Assembly: GCA_944548615.1 (NCBI GenBank)
Contig: OX155976.1
Location: 5,988,952 to 6,052,951, forward strand
Length of the DNA: 64,000 nucleotides
Direction: 5' to 3'
From: Micropterix aruncella
Taxonomy: Eukaryota > Arthropoda > Insecta > Lepidoptera > Micropterigidae
A program made the position numbers and the translations under genes. A model generated the notes under the pieces. That model had not been told where the DNA came from, made no database searches, and saw nothing but the letters and a program-made list of their open reading frames with translations. Of the stretch, positions 21,601-31,312 are shown piece after piece (position 1 is the first letter of the stretch; the number at the start of each line of letters is the position of its first letter).

Positions 21601-24600
21601 GCATTTTCATTAAGCAAACAAACCCTTTTTTGATTTTCACCATTCGCGGGAGATTTTTTTATTCAATTCTAAGTTTCGACTAAGGTAGAGCGGGGTCAGT
21701 TGAACCGTATTTTGTTCATAACAATATAGACTTTATTTTATTTAAGGTAGAGAAATGTTTCAATTTAACATAGTCAGGTTACTTCCATGGCTTCATAAGC
21801 ATCTCATAAAACTTAAATAATTGTATACATAAGAGGATGAAATTGCAATTTTACTAGCGAAGGTCGCGCGGCTCATCTGACCCCATATGTAGGGTCAAGT
21901 GAGCCACCCTACAGGGTCAGTTGAACCTACATAATTTCAGTAGAATACTTTCTTTAAAATAATTGATTAAAACGAATAATACCTGTTTACTCGTTTAGTT
22001 AAAAATATGTTATATTAAACTAAAGCTATTCATTACATAATCATAATAAAACACTTAATCACTGTAACAATTTTGGCATTTAAAATATGGACCAGGCCAA
22101 GGATTGCATTTGGTATGAGCACAATGTCAGCAATCGTGGCAATAAATTTGTGAGGGACCACCCCTTACAAGACTCCAAATTATTCGATGCGAGGCGGCGG
22201 TGTCAACTTGCGAGTTATCTCCGTATTTAAAGGCGGTTTTGATGACGCAGAAGATATTTATTGATTGAATCGATTGAATATTGCCAGTTATAACGCTTGC
22301 CGAATTAACGAGTGCCCGGATTACTTTATCGAGACGCGAGGGTTGCGCGACGGAGGTTATGTAGGAAAGTGGATGAGGATTGTATATGTGCTCCTAGTAT
22401 CTTGTACTGGGCACGGCTCGAGTCTGTGGGATTACAGACTGAGGCTTCGAGACTCAGGGAAAATGAGGAAAGGAAACCAAGGAGCCGGATCCGTTGAGCG
22501 ACCTCGCGTAGAGGGGTACCGGATATGCCGTCGCAAGCTTGGGGGAAGGTGATCAATCGGGGACTGATAATTTGGTTGCTTATTGGCCGGTTTAGGCCGT
22601 GCAATGATGCAATTTGAAATATTCTGAGTAAAAGTATTGTTTCATCGTGCTGATTCATAGCTGCACGAGTCAAAATAATAGCTGAATTGTGTCAGTGGAT
22701 TTCACTGGAAATCGATGCATTTGTTGATCGTGCATGTAGTGGACTTAAGGTCTGTTACAAATTCATTATTCGCCTGGAAAGCTGTCTGAAAAAGCCTCGA
22801 CACAAATAAGACAGAAGTATTCTTCGTCATCAGTCCCATCATCAGAACATTTCTTAGGACACAAAATCATCTTTCGTGCCGTCTTTTCCTTCTTTTTTGC
22901 ATTTTCGTCAAAGCGATCTCTCCTTTAGGTATCGGCCTCACGACATCTTCTGCAGCCTTTTTTAGGTGATCTTTCGAGATATTATCCGTCACTATAATAA
23001 AAGTTAAAAGAATATGTAAATAAGCTTTAAAAAAAGGCGGGGTCAATTGAGCCATGCTCAAGTGAGCCCATTTGTTTTGGCTCAACTGACCCCACCCTTT
23101 CCCCAATTATGTTATGTTTTTACGACTTATCTTGAATATGTCAAATATAACACATTCTTTACATTATAATTGCTTAATACATTTATTATATAGAGAAAAT
23201 ATACTTACGCCAGCAAGGTATTGTGCGTGAGACCAAAAATGTGACGGAATCGATTTTTTACTTTGAGCGCGAGAAATGAAACATGGCATCCGTGCGCACG
23301 CAATTAATGCGACTTGGCAACTGCTGCTGCGGCGGATTTGCGAACTTGTTCCGCCGACTCAGCTGGCATCCCCGAAATTTCCATCACTTATACAGTTTGC
23401 ATTATAATATGGGTGGTTCATTTGACGCCGTGGTTCAAGTACCCTACGAAGCTCTACCCTACAGAGTTAGCACAGTAAACATCTGCATTACTGGTTTAAA
23501 TTGGTTTTAACAGTTTATACTGAATAACATTATACATATCCTACCAAACACTCAGAATATCTTTTTAGGACTTAAAGACACTTTTGCTGTTAAAGAAGGC
23601 TGCTTATCTTTATATGTCCATTGTCTGTATCTTGTCACATGCAGATAAAAAATCTATTTTTCTTCACCTGTTGACCGGATGTCACCCACCTTTGAAACGA
23701 CCCGTTGACTAGTTGGCTGTTATAACGATATGCTAATCGTTCTTTCAGCCGTTGGATGAGCGTAAAACCCACGAACCCGCCAGAGTCCAACGCCTTACGG
23801 CGAGACACTAGGGGGGTAACCCAGCGAGGCTACCTCGCCCTCTGGCTACCATTTTGGTAGGATATCTCCGTCTGGTATTGACCTTCAAGATACATCCTTC
23901 CTCCCGACTGGTTACAGAACAGAAGTCGCTTATGCGGCCTCTACCAGCAGTAATTCAGAGGTGATTCAGTTTGAATCTATCGCGCACCAAAGGCATCTTC
24001 GGTCGGCTCTGAATTCAGGATCAGGTAGCCTAATGGTAATTTCAAGAGTGGTTGAGGACAGGTCAACATCAACCCCCGCTGCTTAGGAGACAGTATATTT
24101 CCATAATCTCCAGACTCTTTCAGAAATTAGTCAGAGTACACAACCGATTGGCGTCGCCGAACGGTGCGCAAACCGTCCAGTAGCGCAGGGATGCAATTCC
24201 GCCAGGAGACACCGCTGTGAGGCCTGAGATGCGAGAGTCTTACTCGGGGTAGCCTTCCGCACGAGGAGACTTCTGAACAGGAGCTGAATCGTGAGTTGAG
24301 GCGATCCGAAAACAAAATGGATCTTATGGCCCAAGCTGCACGAAGCCATTCGCAAGCACAACGGGGATAAGGTCGGGACCGCAAGTAATATTGGCGGCCA
24401 TAGAGCGCCACGATCTGCGATAAATTTGAACGGAACTTCCGCTCACATCAGGTAGAGGCCACGCAAGCGACTTCGAATCACCCCGCATAAGTATGAGGTA
24501 TAGTTAACTGTGGTCGTATTTTAAATTTCAGTTGGAGACAAAATGCTGATTATAAGGGATTGCGGATATATACCTGAACGGAAGGTAAGAGTGCGCACTA

Positions 24601-26728
24601 GCGATAGGTCATTCTAGCTCCTAATTGAAGCCCACTCCGGAGTCCTTGGTTGATACCCTGACCGTCAGGCGGCGGACTGTATTTTTAGAAAGTGCTGGTA
24701 AGCAAAGTGTGGATAAGGCCAAAAATCAGAAAAGAACCTTAAAACACCACTTCTTCCTGTTTTTTTTTTTTGGCTTCTGTACTTATGGGTGCAATGCGTC
24801 CCCACCCCACACTCTGGCGCAGTACTGATAATGGGTACCGAAGTACACGGCACTCGTGACAAAGCTATATTAAATTTTCTGTCTCACGGACAAAGCGAGA
24901 AATTACGGTGTGTTACGAACACGTACGCAATACGCACTAAATTTTCGATTTTCGACTTTAGATATTGTTTGAGCGGTAATACATAATGAATTCAGGTAAG
25001 TACTTAACAAATGGAGACGAAGAAACATAGAAGAATTAATAGAATTAGGAGTCGACATGATTTCAGAATATACCAGGCGTGTCAGTCCCGTCCATTAGCA
25101 AATATCAGATCCGGAAGAGCGGTTTCTACTTTGCATGTCAACCCGACTAATATCGCAACCAATCCATTCCTAGGAACCGGCTGCTTCTTTGGCCCCACCA
25201 TTCGACCATTGATTTTATAATAAAATCAATGATTCGACCTAACCGTTGCGCCGCTCTATTCCGAGAAGCCGGTTACTAGACTCCGGGCACTAGTAACCGG
25301 CTCCTACTAGTGACCGGCTTCCTGGCGGCTCAGTCATAGCTGGCTCAGTCCGGTTCCACCCGCATCCGCATAGATAGTCGGTTATTCCGGGCGACTGAAC
25401 AGTTCTTTTGTTAGTTCCTTATGGTTCCTTGCAGCCTGGGTGGTGTCGGCCAAACTCTATGCCAACTACTAGAACTGTCGACCACAACGGGTGAACCCGT
25501 CACCTCAGGAAGTTTTAACGGAAGTTTGATAGTTCTGTGTCCCGTGAGGTGAGCGCAGAAGACTTGGAGAAAAACAGTCCACCGTCATTTTCTGCCATTA
25601 CCGCGAGATAGCCAGGTAATTGTCACCCAGCAGGCCGACACTCGCGCTCTTACTGCCAGTTGCGACCTGATTACTCCAGTCTCCCGACTGGTTACGGGTT
25701 CGAGGTAGCTTGCGCGGTCTTCTACCACGTTGCGCGCGGTCTTCTCCCACGAATCTATCCCGGACCACGGCATCCTTTGCCCGGCTGTTCACTCAATATC
25801 GGGTAGCCGATTGGTCGTTTCAAGAGCAGTCGCTGTAAGGTTGTAAGTCGCTGTAAGGAGCAGTCGCTGAACAACTACTCCCGCTATATGAAGACAGTAC
25901 TGTTTCCTGACTCCCTTCATACAAGGAGGCCGTCGGATGGGTGTTGACCCCTGGAGTTTGACCGACCTTGAACATATAGGTCTTAGTGGCCAACTGCAAC
26001 AGGGCCCATTAGCTCCTCAAACTGTCCAAACTCTATGTCAACGGTTCAACTCTAGTAGCCTCCTCAGGGCCACTGCGAGCTTCTGCCACGCTAAGATCAG
26101 CCCGTTGGGTTTAATTTCCAGTGCTACGCGGTAAGGCGTTGTACTATCACGGGCCTGTTGGCGTAGTTAGACTGCGGACTGTGTCGTCCCTATATCTGTG
26201 GTTCTGTGGGAGCTAATGGGTTGCTTGCTGACAGTGTGACAATCCAGTGGTTAACCCCTAAACTTGTGAATTAAAAACTCGGCCGTACCTTTTGCATCCC
26301 GGAAGGGACGTTACACATTCTAGGGAACTACCTATATATGTAAAGTAATGAGTAAAATCGAGACTTACTACCTAACACACTTATTTTGACACTTCCATGA
26401 GTGGTTTTTAGCTGTCAATTGGAGACGTCAAAAATGTAATGTAATGTAATATAAATACGAACTGATTGATATATCACATCCCAGATGCAACGTGGCTGTA
26501 GACTAGTGTTGTTTATTAATTAATTGTATTTATTTATTTCAGCCATCAAAATCAGGAAAAAACCCCTCTGAAACCAAATGCGTCACTCGATCAGAAACAG
26601 CCTATACTTCCAACACCTACTGCGAATGCTTCTCGGATAAATGCAACGTCTCTGCAAGGCTAAACTATGAACCAAGTCTATTTTTCACAATATCTTTCGG
26701 ATATTTAATACTGGCAATTATGAATTGA
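18557..26728 (+). CDS. Ly6/uPAR three-finger, probably GPI-anchored protein (5 exons)
   Basis: Five exons (18557-18611, 18688-18765, 20092-20181, 24532-24584, 26543-26728) join in phase to 153 residues. Each intron has GT..AG ends. A hydrophobic signal peptide (MWFKIAFICLFVLLGINT) precedes the mature start near CYKC. Ten cysteines follow the insect Ly6 pattern: CYKC, HCG, NC, MCRK, DCGYIP, KC, YCECFSDKCN. The closing CN and the hydrophobic C-terminus (FFTISFGYLILAIMN) after a small-residue stretch indicate GPI anchoring at the cell surface. Insect relatives (bou, crok, crim, quiver types) act in septate junctions or channel and receptor trafficking. Which paralogue this is cannot be told by eye, so no symbol is given. 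The introns hold mariner, pogo, LTR, SINE and R insertions. No AATAAA is seen before the R insertion at 26953. Confidence 0.9.
18688..18765 (+). CDS. Ly6 gene exon 2
   Basis: The acceptor is TTTTCGATTAAG and the donor G^GTTTGT. The exon enters and leaves in phase 1 and encodes HSIHCYKCKSDYDPHCGEVF then EPYTL. It holds cysteines 1-3, including the CxxC pair that opens the Ly6 fold. Confidence 0.85.
   Translation, partial: LIPYIVTSASRTTILTAVKYSSHTL
18800..19350 (+). repeat. Repeat T copy 1, in Ly6 intron 2
   Basis: Contains the phrases TCCATGATAGCGCCCAAACGC, GAGCTGAAATTTGGCATGCA and, at the far end, GGGGCACAACCGATTTTTTT. All three recur in order at 30335-31345 and 42178-42716. Positions 18933-18956 preserve the site that is empty here but holds a solo LTR in the 30-kb copy. 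Confidence 0.65.
19484..19770 (-). mobile_element. tRNA-derived SINE copy 2 (intron 2 of Ly6 gene)
   Basis: The minus strand carries the box A-like TGGCGTAGTGG and box B-like GGTCCCGGGTTCGATTCCCG motifs, then the shared body (CCGTTGGGATCAAATTAACG, TTCTGTCGATCGAATGC, AGGGTTGGTTGTAAA). It is better preserved than the copy at 6224-6454. TTGTTTATAC ends the body. Confidence 0.85.
20092..20181 (+). CDS. Ly6 gene exon 3
   Basis: The acceptor is TATTTTTAG and the donor A^GTGAGT (strong). It is phase 1 to phase 1. It encodes VVNCALLPHLDYLPKN then FTEAIMCRKTIQR, with cysteines 4 and 5. The NFT at the end of the first block is a possible N-glycosylation sequon. Confidence 0.85.
20182..21240. other. 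A+T-rich intron 3 sequence
   Basis: Mostly A+T-rich. Contains the inverse of the AGGCCTAGGCCTAGT repeat of 8.9 kb (about 20405-20465). No exon was found. Confidence 0.4.
21242..21684 (-). pseudogene. Mariner transposon remnant
   Basis: The left end TTAGGTCAGTCCACAAGTTT is a mariner terminal repeat beside a TA. On the minus strand, fragments in shifting frames match the mariner transposase C-terminal region: HTARKTQQ (from the DNARPHTA block), then decayed PHPPYSPD/SDYHLF-like sequence, then LLHQNQSLSTIVA- near the usual FFxSKPxxFYxxGI end. Several frameshifts and stops make it inactive. The right portion is cut by the pogo-like element starting near 21686. Confidence 0.65.
22085..22960 (-). 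pseudogene. Pogo-like transposase C-terminal zinc finger, split by an LTR
   Basis: On the minus strand from about 22960: PIPKGEIALTKMQKRRKRRH, then PKKCSDDGTDDEEYFCLICV and EAFSDSFPGE. After the LTR it resumes as CHDC, HCAHTKCNPWPGPYFKCQNC. Together these give the C-x2-C...H-C...C-x2-C zinc-binding pattern that follows the DDE domain in many insect pogo-like transposases. In-frame stops lie at the junction and inside the second half. Confidence 0.75.
22149..22759 (+). mobile_element. Solo LTR copy 1, 611 bp, 4-bp TSD AATT
   Basis: Starts TGTGAGGGACCACCCCTTAC and ends CTTAAGGTCTGTTACA, thus TG...CA, with AATT at 22145-22148 and 22760-22763. It is homologous along its length to 30547-31200. 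No internal gag-pol is present, so it is a solo LTR left by recombination. A 4-bp TSD suits BEL/Pao or Gypsy-type elements. The 95- and 115-codon frames inside are incidental. Confidence 0.85.
23111..23710. other. Intron 3 sequence, nothing recognised
   Basis: Includes a 75-codon frame at 23283-23510 without splice support or domain. No repeat boundary was seen until the R family starts near 23712. Confidence 0.35.
23712..24370 (-). mobile_element. Repeat R copy 4, divergent subfamily
   Basis: Contains AACGCCTTACGGCGAGACAC, TCCTCCCGACTGGTTACAG, GAATCTATCGCGCACC, CGGTGCGCAAACCGTCCAG in R order but with longer inner segments than copy 1. Shares its subfamily with 45308-46184. A fragment of the opposite orientation (CAGGTAGAGGCCACGCAAGC) follows to about 24480, close to the Ly6 exon 4 acceptor. 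Confidence 0.75.
24388..24480 (+). mobile_element. Repeat R short inverted fragment
   Basis: GCGATAAATTTGAACGGAA and CAGGTAGAGGCCACGCAAGC match the plus-orientation copy at 48960-49020. Ends about 50 bp before exon 4 of the Ly6 gene. Confidence 0.6.
24532..24584 (+). CDS. Ly6 gene exon 4
   Basis: The acceptor is TTTTAAATTTCAG and the donor AAG^GTAAGA. The exon starts in phase 1 and ends in phase 0. It encodes GDKMLIIRDCGYIPERK, the strand before the DCGYIP motif that is highly characteristic of insect Ly6 proteins (cysteine 6). An R-family fragment ends about 50 bp upstream of the acceptor. Confidence 0.9.
24590..25199. other. Intron 4 sequence, unassigned
   Basis: GC-mixed with a T-run at 24761-24771. 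Several short frames occur with no domain. Positions 25130-25199 lead into the site of a micro-palindrome. Confidence 0.35.
25208..25231. mobile_element. Micro-palindrome copy 2 with perfect 8-bp direct repeat
   Basis: ATTGATTTTATAATAAAATC followed by AATG (24 bases) lies between two copies of ATTCGACC (25200-25207 and 25232-25239). The arrangement looks like a 24-bp insertion with an 8-bp target-site duplication. Arms as in copies at 18038 and 35115. No known element this short is familiar to me; a deleted hAT derivative is the nearest explanation. Confidence 0.65.
25240..25475. repeat. GC-rich block with CCGGTTACTAG repeats
   Basis: AGCCGGTTACTAGACTCCGG, CACTAGTAACCGGCTCC and ACTAGTGACCGGCTTCC form direct and inverted repeats of an 11-13 base core within 25268-25325. 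Meaning unknown. Directly precedes an R copy. Confidence 0.5.
25476..26017 (-). mobile_element. Repeat R copy 5
   Basis: Runs from GTCGACCACAACGGGTGAAC to CAACAGGGCCCATTAGCTCC. Contains a local duplication of GTCGCTGTAAGG (25836-25870) and a duplicated GCGCGGTCTTCTCC block near 25713-25750, so it has suffered small tandem slips. Plus-orientation R-like sequence (GCGGTAAGGCGTTGTACTAT) follows at about 26118-26230. Confidence 0.75.
26300..26460 (+). mobile_element. Repeat X copy 1 with (AATGT)n tail, empty-site paralogue
   Basis: CTTACTACCTAACACACTTA, TTTTGACACTTCCATGAGTGG and the tail AAAAATGTAATGTAATGTAA match 35150-35250. The tail of repeated ATGTA units suggests a SINE or LINE 3' end. At 26340-26360 it shows the uninterrupted form of the site that holds a micro-palindrome in the 35-kb copy. 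Confidence 0.65.
26543..26728 (+). CDS. Ly6 gene exon 5 (C-terminus, GPI signal)
   Basis: The acceptor is TTATTTATTTCAG and the exon enters in phase 0. It encodes 61 residues with cysteines 7-10 (KCVTR, YCECFSDKCN) and a C-terminal hydrophobic segment ending ILAIMN, stop TGA at 26726-26728. Cleavage for the GPI anchor would fall near SAR or a neighbouring small residue (inference). Confidence 0.9.
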   Translation, partial: PSKSGKNPSETKCVTRSETAYTSNTYCECFSDKCNVSARLNYEPSLFFTISFGYLILAIMN

Positions 26729-26952
26729 TGCAAAGGACAATGGGAAAAAATGATTGCGCGGTGGGCCCACCTTTTCAGTAACAATGACGTATTTACCATT
26801 TGAAAGATATATTAATTTAGAATATTTAAGACTACTACAACTTACCTCAATTATGGGCGATTTCGGAGTTTTGAAGTTCGGAATCTTTTTAAATTTGGGT
26901 CATTACACAAAAACCAAAATACCAATTAATGTTATTGCAGTGGAGATCCATA

Positions 26953-27568
26953 TAGAGTTGTCAACTACAACGGGCGAACCCGTCACCTCAGGAAGTTTTA
27001 ACGGTTAGTCGTTCTCTCTCCTGTGAAGTGAACGCAGAAGACTTGAACAAAACAATTCACCGCCAAGCTCAGCCACATACCCGCAAGAGGCCAACGCCTT
27101 AACCGCGAGATAGCCAGGAGTGTTACCCAGCGGGCTTACACTCACGCCCTTGCTTCCAATCGCGACCAGATTGCTCCGGTCTCTCGATTGGTCACGAGTT
27201 CGAGGTCGCTTGCGCGGTCCTTTCGAAGCGACGAAACGGTGTACACCGAATCGAAATCCTTTGCCCGGCTGTTCACTCAGGATCGGGTAGCCGATGGTCG
27301 TTTCAAGAGCAGTTGCCGTAAGGTCCGCAACCATCCCCGCTCTATAGGAAACAGTAGGTACTGCTTCTAGACGCCCCTGACTGTTAGTCAGAGTGCACAG
27401 TCGATTGGCTTACGCCGCACGATGTGCACACCGTACAGGAGCGCCAGAAGGTTGATTCCTAGAGGAAACTAGCCCTAAGGCCAGAGTCCTGCCCGGGCTC
27501 GCACTTCATGCGTGGAGGCCGCCGGATGGGTGTTGACCCGTGAGGGTGACCAACCCTGAACATAATGA
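26953..27568 (-). mobile_element. Repeat R copy 6 with 17-bp TSD
   Basis: TGCAGTGGAGATCCATA occurs at 26936-26952 and 27569-27585. The copy lacks the last 50 or so bases at its right edge but has an intact left edge (AGAGTTGTCAACTACAACGG). If R is a retroelement, truncation at the right means that its 5' end is on the right, hence the minus-strand assignment. It lies 225 bp after the Ly6 stop codon and may sit in the 3' UTR. Confidence 0.85.
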
Positions 27569-27650
27569 TGCAGTGGAGATCCATAAAAGATAGTATATTA
27601 CGATGTACGGTCACTGGGCATATCATGTTCATATCATATCATGTTGGAGC

Positions 27651-28371
27651 CAGTGGCGTGCCCAGGGTTGGTGAATGGGGCAATCCCGACACACCTTTTT
27701 GTGTTTTTACGCTTTCTGTAGTAAAAAAAATAGGTACTTCTTTACTCTTCAATCTTCAGTTTGGATTTTACTGCTTGTGTCATAGATTCAATAAAGCACA
27801 CTGAAGGCATGTTACTGCTGGACAGATTTTAACATATATTTATCAGCAGTCGCATACCTGCGGTGGCTTAAAGAAATGTAGTTTTATTTGCTTAGGCGAA
27901 TGAAATCAAGTTAAGACAGAACTCACCACAAGGGACAATTTCCTCCATTATTTATCAGGCAATAAAAACCACAAATCAATTGAAATTATACAATAAAAAA
28001 TCTAAAAAGAAACGGAATTAAATACGGAAAACGCTCGCATTCTACCAAGCCTGGCTTAAATGTCAACACAAAAGTCGTATAGATGCATAATATATTGCTT
28101 TGCATAATTTGCCACAGGTTAGAATGAGAGGACCACTGATTTTGAAAGCCCCGTTGCAAGCCCAATTGTGCGAGCGAGATGACTAGCTGAACTGTATTCG
28201 ATAGGATTGCAGCGAATTGTCGCTTTATCGATAAGCTGTTTTGTCGCGTGGAGCGATCTGTGCTCGCTAGATAGCAATAAACGCTCGCAAATTCATATAT
28301 TAGTTTAGCGACCTTTTTAAGAGATAAAAGGCAAGCCGGGCTTTTTGGCTTGCATGAAGGGACCGCCACTG
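27651..28371 (+). mobile_element. Non-autonomous hAT, copy 2 (intact arrangement)
   Basis: The ends are CAGTGGCGTGCCCAGGGTT and GGGACCGCCACTG. TGTTGGAC follows the right end and TGTTGGAGC precedes the left, an 8-bp TSD with a one-base change. It is collinear with the reverse of 11074-12413 minus repeat N and so gives its pre-insertion state. Non-coding. Confidence 0.85.
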
Positions 28372-28648
28372 TGTTGGACAGCTGACCTTAGCACATTACA
28401 GACTTCACTAAACAGAGCTGCAATGAAATCATGAGACACATTACAGAGTTCAAGCAACATATCCCAGTATTTCCCCTCCATTTACTGCTGACAAACTCGG
28501 GCATTCTTAGGAATATATAATTTGTACTCACACAGCGTATGGACATATTTTATCATTGCGGATATTCTGCGACGGTTTTTTTAAAATAGTTATCAAAAAT
28601 ACAATGCCTGGATGTGTTAGGTACCCTACGGGTAACAGCCATATTTAA

Positions 28649-29400
28649 TCTATACTAATATTATAAAGAGGTAAAGTTTGTGAGGTCGTAGGAAATAATC
28701 TCTGGATCTACTGAACCGATTTTAAACATTCTTTTACCAATAGAAAGCCACGTTATTTGTGAGCGTCATAGGCTATATATTAATTCGAAAAATGAAAAGA
28801 CTTTTTCGTGGTAGTCGGATTTGCAAAGTAAGTCGGAGAATAAGCGGTCGAACGAAAACGTTTCTAACTAACGCTGCCCTAACGATGAGAGATATATGAT
28901 TAAGTTCTAGAGAAAAGTTGTAGAGCTTTATAATGCCTACAAAAAAGTCAGCGACAGCATATGTATAACTTTTATATTTAAGTCACAAAAAGTAGTATTA
29001 GTAGTAGGGGTTAAATCGTTAGGTCATGTTTATTGGTCATATCATTGATTTTATATTATCAACAATTATGAATTCTTATCAAAATAAGTAAATTTATCGT
29101 CTCAAGTGTTTAAAACAAAAGACTTTTCCATTTTACTGCATATAATTTCCCTTTTACTGCATAAATGGTTAAAGAGATAAGACACTCACAAATAAGACAC
29201 TCACAAGAAGACACTCACAAATAACGGTAATATAGTCAAGTTGGCATGCAAGTACATACATACATATGCAGTAAAAATATAACCCTTCCTTTGGCAGTCA
29301 GGAAATAAATCAAAGCACTCACTACTAACCGAACCACACTCATAATTTCATCACAAGTAAAATGTTTTACCGCCCAACGAAGTGGGCACGGGTCAGCTAG
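28649..29400 (+). mobile_element. Helitron, copy 3, 752 bp
   Basis: Starts TCTATACTAATATTATAAAG after an A and ends GGCACGGGTCAGCTAG before a T. The terminal hairpin GCCCAACGAAGTGGGC lies about 10 bases before the CTAG. Near 29041-29056 it contains ATTGATTTTATA, absent from copies 1 and 2. Confidence 0.9.
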
Positions 29401-30334
29401 TGGGATATATCTCAGAAACGGCTCATTATTGAGATCAGTAGTTATAGTAATAAATGTTTACATAAAGATCTTTCTGTTGGTATATGATTTAGAGGTATTG
29501 GGAAAATGGGCCTAAAATGCCCATTCTCGTTCAAATACTAAAAAAGTAGTTTAGGAAATACACTCGGGGCAACGATTCCGGGTCACCAACTTAAACTTTA
29601 AATCTCGAAAAGTAAGAATGTTAGATTATTCAAATAAAAAGTATTTCATAGACTATTTAATACTACTCAAAAAGAATTTATAAAACTTTTTGGTTGTTGT
29701 AAAGTAATGCCACCAAAAAGGCTAAAAGCAAATAAATTATTTTTTGAAAATCGAACTACTTCGTTATCACTTTTGTTTCTGCTGCCACAAAAAATAAAAC
29801 AAGCGTTCCTGGTATTCAATATTTATTATTTATGTGGTACTTATGTATAAAGTATGTCACTTACACACATTTTTAGTTCCTGAGATATTAAGGTGGTGAC
29901 CCGGATTCATTGCTCCCGAATGTAGTATTTTTAGTGTTTTTCTTTTTAGAAAAGTTTGTTTTTATTCATGTTTGTATGCCGATTTGTAATGCACGAAATA
30001 AAAAAAATACAGAGTTTAAACGAATTTTATTTTCTCTACAAAATAAAAATACTTTAAAACAAGGTTCCTTTAAAATGCTATACTCTGAAATAACATATAA
30101 TTTATACAGAAGAAAAAACCTATAACTCTCGAAAGGTAATTTGGTCCCTATAGTTTATTAGGTCCTTATTTATGTTATTGCCGTTTGTTTCACTTTGAAT
30201 AACTTCGGTTAGAGTTGGTATCCCCAATACAAATACTATATAATTCTATATTTAATTTAGTGGTAAATGCCACATTTCTTGAAGCCTAATTTTAAGTTCG
30301 AAGCGCTGTCGTTAGACAGGTTACCAATCATTTT
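29401..30334. other. Intergenic, nothing recognised
   Basis: A+T-rich. The 71-codon plus-strand frame at 29910-30125 has no domain. No terminal repeat was seen. Confidence 0.4.
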
Positions 30335-31281
30335 TTCTATCCCGGGAGAGGGAAAGTATTGTGAACGCGCAAAAATTTTTTTTCGAGATGAAGACGAATA
30401 TACATTTTTGACCCCTTCCCGCAACGATTAAGACCATTTCCAGACTAAAGTCTGTCTGTAAGTCTGTGTGCCTGTGTGTCTGAGTGTATTCCTCGACGAT
30501 AGCGTCCAAACGCTTCATACCATTGAGCTGAAATTCGGCATGCAGGTGTGACGGGCCACCCCTCACGACTCCAAGTTGTTTGATGTGAGGAGGTGGTGTC
30601 AACTTGCGGGTATCTCCGTATTGAAAGTCGATTGAAAGTATATCAGAAGGTATTTATTGTATCAGAAGGAATTTATAGTAATTTAATATATTGCCAGTTT
30701 GTTAACGCTTCCCGAATATGCCAGGGGTTGACGCGAATGCGGTGGCTATCTGCCGAAGTCACGAGGGTGCATGGATAAGGATTAGTTTGTGCTCAGAGTA
30801 TCTCGTACTCGACACGGCTCGAGTCTGTAGGAGTTCATACTGATGCTTCCTCGTCTCGATATGAGGAAAGAAGGAAGAGGTACCCAAAATGGTCGGACCC
30901 GTTAACCCAACTCGTGAGAGTAGTACCGGGTTGATTCCGCCGCTGCCTTGGGGGGAGTGATCATTCGAGAAATGATACCCTGGTGCTATTTTCGCCGTCT
31001 TATAAAGGCCGTAAAATCACGCAATACAAAATATTCCGAGTAAAAATGTTGTTCAATGTAACTGATTTGACAAAGTAGTTAAAATTCGTGCTAATTCAGC
31101 GCTCCACGAGGTGGAACAATGGCTGTATTGACGTCAGTGCATTTCACTGGAATTCAGTGTATTTGTTGACTGGCATGTACGATACTTAAGGATCGTTACA
31201 CAGGCATCATTTGGTCATGGCAAGACTTGACAAGGTTGTGGTTCAAATCGGTCCACCAGAGGGCGCGCTAGTCATATTTCA

Positions 31282-31312
<31 letters not shown>

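Larger units (their letters stand above)
21686..23100 (-). mobile_element. Pogo-like transposon, internally deleted
   Basis: Begins beside TA with CGGGGTCAGTTGAACC and ends with GGCTCAACTGACCCCACC, imperfect terminal inverted repeats. Further copies of a GGGTCAnnTGAGCC motif lie near both ends (21873, 21893, 21916; 23038, 23057). On the minus strand the C-terminal zinc-finger part of a pogo-type transposase remains, split by a solo LTR at 22149-22759. The catalytic DDE/D region is absent. Confidence 0.75.
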
